64,000 bases of DNA from Trichococcus sp. K1Tr. GTDB lineage: Bacteria; Bacillota; Bacilli; Lactobacillales; Aerococcaceae. The notes below the pieces were generated by a model, which saw nothing but the letters and a program-made list of their open reading frames with translations, was not told where the DNA came from and did not search any database. A program made the position numbers and the translations under genes. Shown here in pieces: positions 54,254 through 64,000 of this stretch. The stretch spans positions 23,108-87,107 of the forward strand of contig NZ_JAQMHR010000011.1 in the NCBI RefSeq assembly GCF_028309625.1, given 5' to 3'. Each line of letters starts with the position of its first letter. Positions within the stretch are counted from its first letter, which is position 1.

Positions 54254-55015
54254 TTATTTGAAGACTTTCAGGAGCTCGTAGCGGAAAGAAATATACGTGT
54301 AATTTTGGCGGTTGTACATCTCGCGCGCCGTATCGGATGCATCAGCCACCAAAAGGACGGTCTTCCCGTCGGCATGCTCCATGACGAACTGTTGCAGCGC
54401 CGTTCCGATCCCTTTCCCCCGGGAATCTGCGGCAACGTGAAAATTATCGATTTCAATGCTGTCCTCTTTCAGATAAAGGTCGATGGAACCGACCGCTTCA
54501 TCGGAGCACATGGCCACGATGGGGCGGAAGGCCGGATTGTCGAATTTAGCTTGGGTGTAGGGTTGCTTCTGTTTCGCGAATTCCTCGCCGACTTCCTTGT
54601 CTGCCCGTGCGGACAAATCCAGATAGGCACTGCGGTTATCGGCGTTCACCCATTCCACTCTGACGTCGGAAGGCGTTTCATCAATCCGCGTCGGCACAAA
54701 AGTTCCGGGAGGGGCCGCGTAGAGCTCAAGGACATCCAGGCTGAAGTCGTTCGATCCCAGATAGGAAATGATCGGCTGCGGAATTTCGCAATCTTCGGGC
54801 CAAATGAATTTTATGAAATCCTGGCCATATTTTTGGTGCTCCGATTTCAAATAGGCTTCCGTCTCCACGAATTCAGCGAAGGTGGGGACGCGATGGAAAA
54901 CCACATAATTCTCGACGTGCATAAAAAGAGCGTCTTCATTGAGATGGTGCGTGTACAGAGAGGTTTCTTTGACGATAGACTTGCTATGTTCGATATCCTT
55001 GAAAGAAAAGGTCAT
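54254..55015 (-). CDS. GNAT-family N-acetyltransferase
   Basis: A 253-residue protein with a C-terminal GNAT domain. The acetyl-CoA loop is VAADSRGKGIGTALQQFVMEHA, and the last strand ends NYTYISFRYELLK. The N-terminal 130 residues (HHLNEDALFMHVENYVVFHRVPTF...) form a second, degenerate GNAT-like half. Start ATG 55015 has AAGGAG seven bases upstream. The substrate is unknown. Confidence 0.82.
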   Translation of the reverse strand: MTFSFKDIEHSKSIVKETSLYTHHLNEDALFMHVENYVVFHRVPTFAEFVETEAYLKSEHQKYGQDFIKFIWPEDCEIPQPIISYLGSNDFSLDVLELYAAPPGTFVPTRIDETPSDVRVEWVNADNRSAYLDLSARADKEVGEEFAKQKQPYTQAKFDNPAFRPIVAMCSDEAVGSIDLYLKEDSIEIDNFHVAADSRGKGIGTALQQFVMEHADGKTVLLVADASDTAREMYNRQNYTYISFRYELLKVFK

Positions 55016-55084
55016 TTTTGGACTCCTTAAAAAGAAAAATTGATGCACGCTTCAAGATATGATAGCATAGGAAAGGAATTTGTT

Positions 55085-55192
55085 ACAATAAGCCGAAACA
55101 GGATAAGCGGCGGAATTGCTGGAAACACATGCTAAAAGTAGCGGCGTGTGCTCCGCGTTCGGCCATTATCAAGTGTTTGCGCTTATGTTTTT
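55085..55192 (+). promoter_or_regulatory. Structured leader with terminator-like hairpin
   Basis: TACAAT (near 55084-55089) is a possible -10. ATAAGCG (55103-55109) pairs with CGCTTAT (55180-55186), AAACAC pairs with GTGTTT inside it, GCGG pairs with CCGC in the centre, and TTTTTT follows directly. The structure sits just before the ribosome site, so it may be an attenuator. Confidence 0.45.
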
Positions 55193-55211
55193 TAGTAGAT
55201 AGGAGATATAA

Positions 55212-56249
55212 ATGAGAGATTATCAAAAATTGTACGAGAACATAAAGGCTTTTCATAAATTGAAACCTTGGGATAAAATGAAAGACACGGACGTCGTCGG
55301 AATCAAATATTCCGATCGCAAGGAACCGGTATTCTTTGCTTTGGATGGGCTGGATGAGGACAGCATCGGATTGAGCGTATTCAGGGATGTTTCGGAATAC
55401 ATCCTCTACTTGGATCTGTTGGAGTCTGAGTTCACGGAAGCGGATGGCATCGGGGAATACACAGAAAAACTGAAAAACATCAGACTTGAATTCGTCGACC
55501 GAAGCAAACTGGAAGAAATCGACTATAACCGCATCCGCACAACGGATGTCAAATTCCGCGGCAAGAAAGCTTGGCCGGAACTGCTGGATTTTACGCCAGG
55601 CTTTGTTCCTTGGTCGGCGACCGAAGAGGACATCACTCTTTTCGAACGGGTGCTGGAGAGCTTTTTGGAAATGTTCCCCATCTACAGCAAACTGGATTTT
55701 GACAAGTCTTTTGCTGCGGATGACGTTCCGACGCGTTACTATTACCAAGCCGGTACAAAGGACAGTGTTTGGAAATTGAAAGAAGAACATATCCTTGCGT
55801 TCCTGACTGGCGGCGAATTGACGAAAGGTCCATACGATCTGATGCTTTCCCAGTTCGAAATCCGTCGTCTGATGATGGAAAAGAAAAACTTCCTAAGAAA
55901 CACCTTCGAAGTAGACTTGTTCTATTTACCGCAACCAATCACCTTCAAAGAAGGGGAACGGCCGCGTTTTGTGAAGATGATGGCCGTCGCAGATAAAAAA
56001 TCAGGGGAAGTGCTGCTGGCGACTGTGCTGACTTCCGACAAATCACGCGATATCCAATTCGAACTGTACAAATACCTGTTTGAAGCGAAAGTCTTCCCTG
56101 CAAAAATCGAAATGCGCGGCGACAGCGTGTTGGAAACCTACGAAATGTTGGTTCCCTTGCTGGATGAGCTGGACATCGCACACAGTGAAAAGAGCAAATT
56201 ACGCAAAATAGAGGCATTCCGCAAAAGCCTTGCGGATGATATCTTCTAA
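55212..56249 (+). CDS. Uncharacterised protein, DUF6930/DUF7309-like
   Basis: A 345-residue soluble protein I recognise only loosely. No signal peptide or membrane segment is seen. Two halves are apparent: residues 1-130 (KLKPWDKMKDTDVVGIKYSDRKEPVFFALD and GLSVFRDVSEYILYLDLLES) and residues 220-345 (KKSGEVLLATVLTSDKSRDIQFELYKYLFEAKVFPAKIEMRGDSVLETYEMLVPLLDELDI). The layout resembles Firmicutes proteins annotated with DUF7309/DUF6930. No catalytic motif is evident. The start follows AGGAGATATAA. A structured leader with a terminator-like hairpin precedes it. Confidence 0.7.
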   Translation: MRDYQKLYENIKAFHKLKPWDKMKDTDVVGIKYSDRKEPVFFALDGLDEDSIGLSVFRDVSEYILYLDLLESEFTEADGIGEYTEKLKNIRLEFVDRSKLEEIDYNRIRTTDVKFRGKKAWPELLDFTPGFVPWSATEEDITLFERVLESFLEMFPIYSKLDFDKSFAADDVPTRYYYQAGTKDSVWKLKEEHILAFLTGGELTKGPYDLMLSQFEIRRLMMEKKNFLRNTFEVDLFYLPQPITFKEGERPRFVKMMAVADKKSGEVLLATVLTSDKSRDIQFELYKYLFEAKVFPAKIEMRGDSVLETYEMLVPLLDELDIAHSEKSKLRKIEAFRKSLADDIF

Positions 56250-56282
56250 GAAATAGCCTGTTTTTCTGAAATAAGCATCACA

Positions 56283-56328
56283 AAAAAACAAAACAATTTT
56301 GCGTTCCGTAAAATTGTTTTGTTTTTTG
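56283..56328 (+). terminator. Rho-independent terminator
   Basis: AAACAAAACAATTTT/AAAATTGTTTTGTTT stem, followed by more Ts, after the uncharacterised gene. Confidence 0.85.
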
Positions 56329-56425
56329 TTTTTTTCAAAATAAATGGTAAAATGGTTAAGAAGAAAAGACAACGAACTAATGCACGCCTCAGAGCTTATT
56401 TTGTTCCGGATAAAGGGGTTTTTAC

Positions 56426-57181
56426 GTGTTCAATCAAGAGAATGTGAAGTTACTGACGAATACAGAGTTAAAGGTATACGAGTACATCGTACAGCATACC
56501 CAAAAAGTCATCCGTATGAGCGTTCGCGAGATAGCTTCCGAGACCCATGTATCGCCGGCAACGGTTACGCGGACCATCAGCAAGCTGGGGTTCGAAAACA
56601 TCTGGGAGTGCAAGCTGCACTTGAAGGAAATGGACAACCGCAAACACAATAAGAAGGTGTTTGAAACTTCCGAAATCGTCGAAGAGTTTTTCAGCCGTTC
56701 CATGCAGTCGGAATACGAAGAAAAAATACAATCCGCAGTCGAACTGATAGCCAATTCAGAAGTCGCACTTTTTTTCGGGATCGGCACATCAGGCCTGATT
56801 GCCGCTTATGCAGCCCGCCAGTTTTCAAATTTGGGCCAAAGCACCTTCCATATCCAGGATGCTTACTATCCCTTCCATTTGATCAGCAAGCAATATACGA
56901 ACACAGTGGCGATTGTTTGTTCCGTGTCAGGAGAAACGGACATCACCTTAAGGAAGGTGGGCGACCTGAAGAGTCTGGGGAGCAAAGTCATCAGCATCAC
57001 GAATTCCTCCACCAATTCATTGGCCAGACAGTCGGACATAAACTTTGCCTATCACCTGACTCCTGAATACGTCGACGATGAGGTGAACGTGACTTCCCAA
57101 CTGCCGGTCGTATTTTTGATTGAAACACTGGCAAGACGCAATTATAACTACATGCAACAAATGCTTAACAATAAGCTTTAG
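56426..57181 (+). CDS. MurR/RpiR-family transcriptional regulator
   Basis: A 251-residue regulator. The N-terminal helix-turn-helix (residues 1-77; SVREIASETHVSPATVTRTISKLGF) is followed by a SIS sugar-phosphate-binding domain (about 105-235; FFGIGTSGLIAAYAARQFSNLG and IVCSVSGETDITLRK). GTG start at 56426 follows AAAGGGG with seven bases. Inverted half-sites of the TGAAAC/GTTTC type, as RpiR proteins use, lie 14 bp downstream of its stop (before the GH1 gene) and before the distant GH4 gene. It is the likely regulator of both. Confidence 0.9.
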   Translation: MFNQENVKLLTNTELKVYEYIVQHTQKVIRMSVREIASETHVSPATVTRTISKLGFENIWECKLHLKEMDNRKHNKKVFETSEIVEEFFSRSMQSEYEEKIQSAVELIANSEVALFFGIGTSGLIAAYAARQFSNLGQSTFHIQDAYYPFHLISKQYTNTVAIVCSVSGETDITLRKVGDLKSLGSKVISITNSSTNSLARQSDINFAYHLTPEYVDDEVNVTSQLPVVFLIETLARRNYNYMQQMLNNKL

Positions 57182-57194
57182 CAGAGGGTTAAGC

Positions 57195-57221
57195 TGAAAC
57201 AAAACGTTTCTTTTCTGAAAC
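57195..57221. promoter_or_regulatory. RpiR-type operator upstream of GH1 gene
   Basis: TGAAAC (57195), GTTTC (57206) and TGAAAC (57216) form a 27-bp element. It ends 67 bp before the -10 box (57288), exactly as at the GH4 promoter. The upstream location suggests activation. Confidence 0.75.
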
Positions 57222-57257
57222 ATCATTCCAAAAGCTGATTATTGTTCCTTTAATGCA

Positions 57258-57293
57258 TGTAACTGTTTACATTCCGTTCACAAACTCTATAAT
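57258..57293 (+). promoter_or_regulatory. Promoter of GH1 operon with cre-like site
   Basis: TTTACA (57266-57271) and TATAAT (57288-57293) are 16 bp apart. TGTAACTGTTTACA (57258-57271) matches the cre consensus with one mismatch and covers the -35 box. Confidence 0.75.
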
Positions 57294-57325
57294 AAGCTTA
57301 TATTGAAAAACAGAAAGCGCATTCG

Positions 57326-57391
57326 CGATCTGAAAACGACTCTTTTTGAAAAGAAGAGAGTTCGCTTTTGAAAATCATGTAACCGCTTAAA
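57326..57391 (+). promoter_or_regulatory. Leader hairpin and second cre-like site
   Basis: A hairpin of the form CGACTCTTTTT...AGAAGAGAGTTCG with following TTTT lies in the leader. TGTAACCGCTTAAA (57378-57391) matches cre with one mismatch and could act as a CcpA roadblock. Confidence 0.5.
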
Positions 57392-57422
57392 GATAGTCGG
57401 ATTCCTGAGTGGAAATCGATAG

Positions 57423-58838
<1,416 letters not shown>

Positions 58839-59033
58839 AGGTAGAAAGCAAGAAGAGTTTTTCGCACCATCCGTTGTTGATAAAGAACAGCGGCAAATGA
58901 ATGCGGAAGACGAAGGGCCATTGTTCTGAGACTGACTGGCAGAATCCGGACAAGCAATCATATCAATTTATTTTACTGTTTTTGAAGACGGTACGCTGTC
59001 TTCACAAGTGTTCTAACAGAGGAGGATTTTATT

Positions 59034-60344
59034 ATGGATAAATTCTTAGATACATTACAAGAAAAATTAGGACCAATTGCTTATAAATTAAACGAAAACC
59101 GTTACCTTTCAGCAATCAAGAGTGGGTTCTTCGGAGCAATGTCCCTACTGATCATCGGATCGATTTTCCTATTATTCGCTAACTTACCAATTCCTGGTTA
59201 CGCAGACATGATGGCAGGCGTCTTCGGCGCTAACTGGACAGAATTCTTCATGGTACCTTACAACATGACAATGAACATCATGACGTTGTTCGTTATGATC
59301 GGGATTTCCCAAGACTTGTCTAAACACTACGGCTTGGATGATCTGGCAGGAATCATCTACGGTATCGTAGGATTCCTAATCTTGACTCCAACATTATTGA
59401 GTGCTGAAAATGCATCAGGAATCCCAATGGGTAACTTGAGCGCAAGCGGATTGTTCCTTGGTATGATGAGTGCTGTATTCGCAGTCGAAATCATCCGTTG
59501 GGTATTGGCTCGCGGCTGGAAATTAAGCATGCCTGATTCCGTACCATCAAACGTTGCAAAATCATTTGACGCTTTGATCCCTGGATTGTTCGTTATCCTG
59601 ATCTTCAACATCTTGCGTATGGTATTCGCTTTGACACCTTACGAAACAGCTCAATCATTCATCTTCGAAATCATCCAAGCACCACTGACTAGCTTAGGCG
59701 CAACATTGCCTGCAACTGTCTTGGTACTAATTTTGGAAACACTTTTGTTCTCATTCGGTCTTCACGGTCCAAACATCTTGGGTGCTGTAATGCAACCAAT
59801 CTGGTTGACTCTGACTGCAGAAAATGCAGATGCTTACGCTGCAGGTTTGGAATTGCCGAACATCGTCAACTACCAATTCTATGCAAACTTCGTTAAAATC
59901 GGTGGTGCAGGTTCAACATTAGGTTTAGCATTGCTTTGCTTATTCGTAGCTAGATCGACTCAATTCAAAACACTCGGAAAATTAGCGATCGGACCTGGAT
60001 TGTTCAACATCAACGAGCCATTGATCTTCGGTATGCCAATCGTATTGAACCCAATCTTGATGATTCCATTCATCTTGACTCCAGTAATCTTGGCTATCCT
60101 TACTTATGTCGTGATGAGCATCGGTTTGGTTCCTCTTGCAAACGGGGTAAACATTCCTTGGACAACTCCTCCAGTATTCTCTGGTTTCTTGATCAGCGGA
60201 TGGAGAGGTGCTGTATGGCAAATCGTCGAAACAGTCATCAGTGCTGTAATCTTCTACCCATTCTTCAAAATCGAAGACAACAAAGCATACAATGTTGAAA
60301 TCGGTGAACTTGAAGCTGATGCTTCAGGCAACGTAGTAGCATAA
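59034..60344 (+). CDS. celB: PTS system cellobiose-type EIIC permease
   Basis: A 436-residue membrane permease. Motifs: AIKSGFFGAMSLLIIGSIF, LLFSFGLHGPNILGAVM and GLFNINEPLIFGMPIVLNPIL. AGGAGG precedes the ATG. EIIB follows 66 bp later and EIIA after that, so this is the complete cellobiose-type system. Codon use differs from the other two EIIC genes here and looks like that of a highly expressed gene. A 194-bp gap without a clear terminator separates it from the GH1 gene. Confidence 0.93.
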   Translation: MDKFLDTLQEKLGPIAYKLNENRYLSAIKSGFFGAMSLLIIGSIFLLFANLPIPGYADMMAGVFGANWTEFFMVPYNMTMNIMTLFVMIGISQDLSKHYGLDDLAGIIYGIVGFLILTPTLLSAENASGIPMGNLSASGLFLGMMSAVFAVEIIRWVLARGWKLSMPDSVPSNVAKSFDALIPGLFVILIFNILRMVFALTPYETAQSFIFEIIQAPLTSLGATLPATVLVLILETLLFSFGLHGPNILGAVMQPIWLTLTAENADAYAAGLELPNIVNYQFYANFVKIGGAGSTLGLALLCLFVARSTQFKTLGKLAIGPGLFNINEPLIFGMPIVLNPILMIPFILTPVILAILTYVVMSIGLVPLANGVNIPWTTPPVFSGFLISGWRGAVWQIVETVISAVIFYPFFKIEDNKAYNVEIGELEADASGNVVA

Positions 60345-60360
60345 TCATATAGCCTCACAA

Positions 60361-60383
60361 TGAGCCCCTTTTATAGGGGCTCA
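60361..60383 (+). terminator. Hairpin between EIIC and EIIB
   Basis: TGAGCCCC-TTTTATA-GGGGCTCA, without a T-run. It may be an mRNA processing or stabilising site that allows more EIIB/EIIA than EIIC. Confidence 0.5.
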
Positions 60384-60410
60384 AATATATATAAGGGTGG
60401 AGAAAATATT

Positions 60411-60731
60411 ATGGCAGATAAAACAATCATGTTAGTATGTGCAGCTGGAATGAGCACCAGCTTACTTGTATCAAAAATGCAAAAAGCGGCGGTGGCACAA
60501 GGATTGGACGCTGATATTTTCGCAGTATCCGCTTCAGAAGCAGACGCACATTTGGCCAAGAAGAAAATCGACGTTCTGATGTTGGGACCTCAAGTCAAAT
60601 ACATGAAAAAACAATTCGAAGATAAAGTAGCCGGCACAGACACAAAAATGGATGTCATCAACATGCAGGACTATGGCATGATGAACGGCGAAAAAGTATT
60701 GAAAACAGCTCTTACATTAATGGGCGAATAA
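60411..60731 (+). CDS. celA: PTS system cellobiose-type EIIB (copy 1)
   Basis: A 106-residue cytoplasmic phosphocarrier. The phosphorylated residue is Cys10 in MLVCAAGMSTSLLV. It receives phosphate from EIIA and passes it to the sugar bound by EIIC. ATG 60411 has GGTGGAG upstream. The protein is identical to copy 2 at 62758-63078. Confidence 0.95.
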   Translation: MADKTIMLVCAAGMSTSLLVSKMQKAAVAQGLDADIFAVSASEADAHLAKKKIDVLMLGPQVKYMKKQFEDKVAGTDTKMDVINMQDYGMMNGEKVLKTALTLMGE

Positions 60732-60758
60732 ACAAATAACACTGAAGGAGTTACCAAC

Positions 60759-61076
60759 ATGGCAGAACCAAAAAATCTGGATGTCATCATGCAATTGATC
60801 ATGCATGGGGGCGATGCAAAAGGAAATGCGATTGAAGCGATCGAAGCGGCAAAAGCAGGAGACTTTGCATTAGCAAGCGAAAAAATCGGCGAATCGGAAA
60901 AAGCATTGGTGGAAGCTCACCATGCGCAAACCGGTCTGTTGACACAAGAAGCATCAGGAGATGCAGTGGAATTGTCCTTATTGATGGTCCACGGACAAGA
61001 TCACTTGATGACGTCCATCGCATTCAAAGACTTGGCGAAAGAAATCGTCGAAATCTATGAGAAAATCGCAAAATAG
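60759..61076 (+). CDS. celC: PTS system lactose/cellobiose-type EIIA (copy 1)
   Basis: A 105-residue trimeric phosphocarrier of the lactose/cellobiose class. The phosphorylated His is His78 in LLMVHGQDHLM, preceded by AHHAQTGLLTQEA. GAAGGAG precedes the start. Copy 2 at 63103-63420 differs at two residues (Ser40/Asn and Ala104/Ser). Confidence 0.95.
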   Translation: MAEPKNLDVIMQLIMHGGDAKGNAIEAIEAAKAGDFALASEKIGESEKALVEAHHAQTGLLTQEASGDAVELSLLMVHGQDHLMTSIAFKDLAKEIVEIYEKIAK

Positions 61077-62618
<1,542 letters not shown>

Positions 62619-62656
62619 GATCTTTCCTTCGCGGAAGCAAAAAGAAAGCGATTTGC

Positions 62657-62716
62657 TGAAAACGTTTGTAAATTTATGTAAGTGCTTGCGACAAACGCTA
62701 TCATGTGTGTTATAAT
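62657..62716 (+). promoter_or_regulatory. Promoter and cre-like site of second EIIB-EIIA pair
   Basis: TGTTATAAT (62708-62716) is an extended -10 with TTGCGA 19 bp upstream of the hexamer. TGAAAACGTTTGTA (62657-62670) matches cre with two mismatches. The second pair thus has its own promoter. Confidence 0.6.
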
Positions 62717-62757
62717 AATTGCATATTAAATTATATTTATGGATGGAGAGAATGAAT

Positions 62758-63078
62758 ATGGCAGATAAAACAATCATGTTAGTATGTGCAGCTGGAATGA
62801 GCACCAGCTTACTTGTATCAAAAATGCAAAAAGCGGCGGTGGCACAAGGATTGGACGCTGATATTTTCGCAGTATCCGCTTCAGAAGCAGATGCACACTT
62901 GGCTAAGAAAAAAATCGACGTTCTGATGTTGGGACCTCAAGTTAAATACATGAAAAAACAATTCGAAGATAAAGTAGCCGGCACGGATACAAAAATGGAT
63001 GTCATCAACATGCAGGACTACGGCATGATGAACGGCGAAAAAGTATTGAAAACAGCTCTAACTTTGATGGGCGAATAA
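62758..63078 (+). CDS. celA: PTS system cellobiose-type EIIB (copy 2)
   Basis: A 106-residue EIIB with the active Cys10 (MLVCAAGMS). The protein is identical to copy 1 at 60411, while the gene differs at about eleven bases, all in third codon positions. GGAGAG lies seven bases before the ATG at 62758; the upstream ATG at 62719 lacks a site. It is not accompanied by an EIIC gene. Confidence 0.94.
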   Translation: MADKTIMLVCAAGMSTSLLVSKMQKAAVAQGLDADIFAVSASEADAHLAKKKIDVLMLGPQVKYMKKQFEDKVAGTDTKMDVINMQDYGMMNGEKVLKTALTLMGE

Positions 63079-63102
63079 TAAGAAGACTAAGGAGTTTATA
63101 AC

Positions 63103-63420
63103 ATGGCAGAACCAAAAAACCTGGATGTCATCATGCAATTGATCATGCATGGGGGCGATGCAAAAGGAAATGCGATTGAAGCGATCGAAGCGGCAAAAGC
63201 AGGAGACTTTGCATTAGCGAACGAAAAAATCGGCGAATCGGAAAAAGCATTGGTGGAAGCCCACCATGCACAGACCGGTCTGTTGACACAAGAAGCATCA
63301 GGCGATGCAGTGGAACTGTCGTTATTGATGGTGCACGGACAAGATCATTTGATGACTTCGATCGCATTCAAAGACTTGGCGAAAGAAATCGTCGAAATCT
63401 ACGAGAAAATCAGTAAATAA
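63103..63420 (+). CDS. celC: PTS system lactose/cellobiose-type EIIA (copy 2)
   Basis: A 105-residue EIIA with the active His78. Two substitutions separate it from copy 1. It follows EIIB copy 2 by 24 bp with an AAGGAG site. The pair could serve the orphan EIIC proteins at 5 and 16 kb. A terminator follows. Confidence 0.94.
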   Translation: MAEPKNLDVIMQLIMHGGDAKGNAIEAIEAAKAGDFALANEKIGESEKALVEAHHAQTGLLTQEASGDAVELSLLMVHGQDHLMTSIAFKDLAKEIVEIYEKISK

Positions 63421-63436
63421 CAAATCAAATGCAAAC

Positions 63437-63470
63437 GGATATTCGGCGGAAACCGGATATCCTTTTTTTT
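63437..63470 (+). terminator. Rho-independent terminator
   Basis: GGATATTCGG/CCGGATATCC stem with eight Ts, ending the EIIB-EIIA transcript before the rRNA promoters. Confidence 0.88.
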
Positions 63471-63560
63471 ATTCGTGTTTATTTGCTTCGCACTCTAATG
63501 AAGGAATGCATAAATGAAATCATTTATTCGGCCGTCCGGACTTTTCTCTGCTACTAAGTG

Positions 63561-63589
63561 TTGACAACAGTAGGGGCCGGTGGTAGTAT
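63561..63589 (+). promoter_or_regulatory. rRNA promoter P1
   Basis: TTGACA (63561-63566) and TAGTAT (63584-63589), 17-bp spacing. Confidence 0.7.
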
Positions 63590-63634
63590 TTAGAAGTTGT
63601 CCACGGGAGCAAAGAAAACAATTGAAAAAAATTG

Positions 63635-63663
63635 TTGACATGCAATCGTGTGGGTGATAAGAT
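63635..63663 (+). promoter_or_regulatory. rRNA promoter P2
   Basis: TTGACA (63635-63640) and TAAGAT (63658-63663), 17-bp spacing. Confidence 0.75.
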
Positions 63664-63725
63664 ATAAAAGTTGCTGCTTCGAGCAGTCGTCAGTAAATGT
63701 TTTTGAAAAATATTTCAAAAATCGC

Positions 63726-63754
63726 TTGACGGATAAACGAAGCCGTGCTAATAT
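63726..63754 (+). promoter_or_regulatory. rRNA promoter P3
   Basis: TTGACG (63726-63731) and TAATAT (63749-63754), 17-bp spacing, about 200 bp before 16S rRNA. Confidence 0.8.
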
Positions 63755-63786
63755 AGGTAAGCAATCACGTAACGCGTGATACACGA

Positions 63787-63803
63787 TTGACCTTTGAAAA
63801 CTG
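63787..63803 (+). promoter_or_regulatory. boxA antitermination element in rRNA leader
   Basis: TTGACCTTTGAAAACTG followed by AATAAAG is the usual Gram-positive rRNA leader boxA region, where Nus factors bind. The remaining leader to 63950 would form the 16S processing stem. Confidence 0.75.
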
Positions 63804-63950
63804 AATAAAGAATGAACGAACCAAATGTGCAAGGAGCTTAGACTTCGGTCGAAGCAAACGAAGACGATACTTTGTATCGCAAACATAAAGTCAGCAAGAA
63901 ATTAAGAGCTATCAGCTTAACATGTAGGATTTCTGTACAAGAGTCCACAT

Positions 63951-64000
63951 TTACATGAGAGTTTGATCCTGGCTCAGGACGAACGCTGGCGGCGTGCCTA
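63951..64000 (+). rRNA. rrs: 16S ribosomal RNA, 5' end (cut by window)
   Basis: AGAGTTTGATCCTGGCTCAG begins at 63958 and GACGAACGCTGGCGGCGTGC follows, the universal 5' part of 16S rRNA. The mature 5' end is set about 7 nt before, by analogy. Only about 50 nt are in the window. Confidence 0.96.

Noticed and set aside
63421..63950. tRNA genes or a small ORF in the gap before 16S rRNA
   Set aside because: The stretch is explained by a terminator, three promoters and the boxA leader. No cloverleaf or coded protein with a ribosome site was found.

Overview
The window looks like a chromosomal segment of a Gram-positive, carbohydrate-fermenting member of the Lactobacillales. Carnobacteriaceae, perhaps Trichococcus, is my best guess. 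The basis is Firmicutes-type ribosome binding sites and promoters, a two-subunit HisZ/short-HisG enzyme, many cellobiose-type PTS components, GH1 and GH4 phospho-glycosidases, catabolite-responsive (cre-like) elements, and an rRNA operon with a Gram-positive boxA leader. Base composition is near 48% GC by eye. The genus is inference: only about 50 nt of 16S rRNA are visible.

Layout. 1-3.7 kb: two consecutive type IA topoisomerase (topB-like) genes, the first cut by the window edge. 3.8-4.7 kb: a YbjQ-family and a VOC-family protein. 5-8.8 kb: a beta-glucoside locus (orphan PTS EIIC, GH1, GntR regulator) with a shared operator at two sites. 8.9-14.4 kb: aldo/keto reductase, EamA transporter, aldose 1-epimerase, ROK sugar kinase and mannose-6-phosphate isomerase. 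14.7-18.3 kb: a second beta-glucoside locus on the minus strand (GH1, orphan EIIC, GntR). 18.5-23 kb: Gfo/Idh oxidoreductase, MATE exporter, transketolase. 23.1-37 kb: an arabinan/arabinoside utilisation locus. It has an ArsR-type regulator with a large C-terminal domain, two GH51, two GH43 (one a lipoprotein), GH127, GH27, a CUT1 ABC transporter without its ATPase, an unknown membrane protein and a Cys-rich DUF6171 protein. 37-42 kb: aroD, two aldo/keto reductases and a GH4 phospho-glucosidase. 42-43.7 kb: an IS4-family insertion sequence. 44-45.5 kb: DegV and DUF1836 proteins. 45.6-53.5 kb: hisJ divergent from hisZGDCBHAF-hisIE. 53.9-56.2 kb: DUF503, a GNAT protein and an uncharacterised protein. 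56.4-63.4 kb: RpiR regulator, GH1, EIIC, EIIB, EIIA, GH1, then a second EIIB-EIIA pair. 63.5-64 kb: three stacked promoters, leader and the start of 16S rRNA.

How the genes work together. Three beta-glucoside loci import and phosphorylate disaccharides through the PTS and hydrolyse them with GH1 or GH4 enzymes. Only the last locus carries EIIB and EIIA, so it probably serves the two orphan EIIC proteins. The arabinan locus trims plant arabinans at the cell surface, imports oligosaccharides by ABC transport and finishes hydrolysis inside.

The most unusual content is non-coding. A roughly 123-bp repeat (family B) occurs at two places and three full units show compensatory base changes in two helices, which suggests a structured RNA. 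A second family (A) is built of palindromes spaced at about 50 bp. All copies of both lie downstream of genes in the sense direction. Two distant glucosidase promoters also share a 27-bp RpiR-type operator at exactly the same distance from their -10 boxes.
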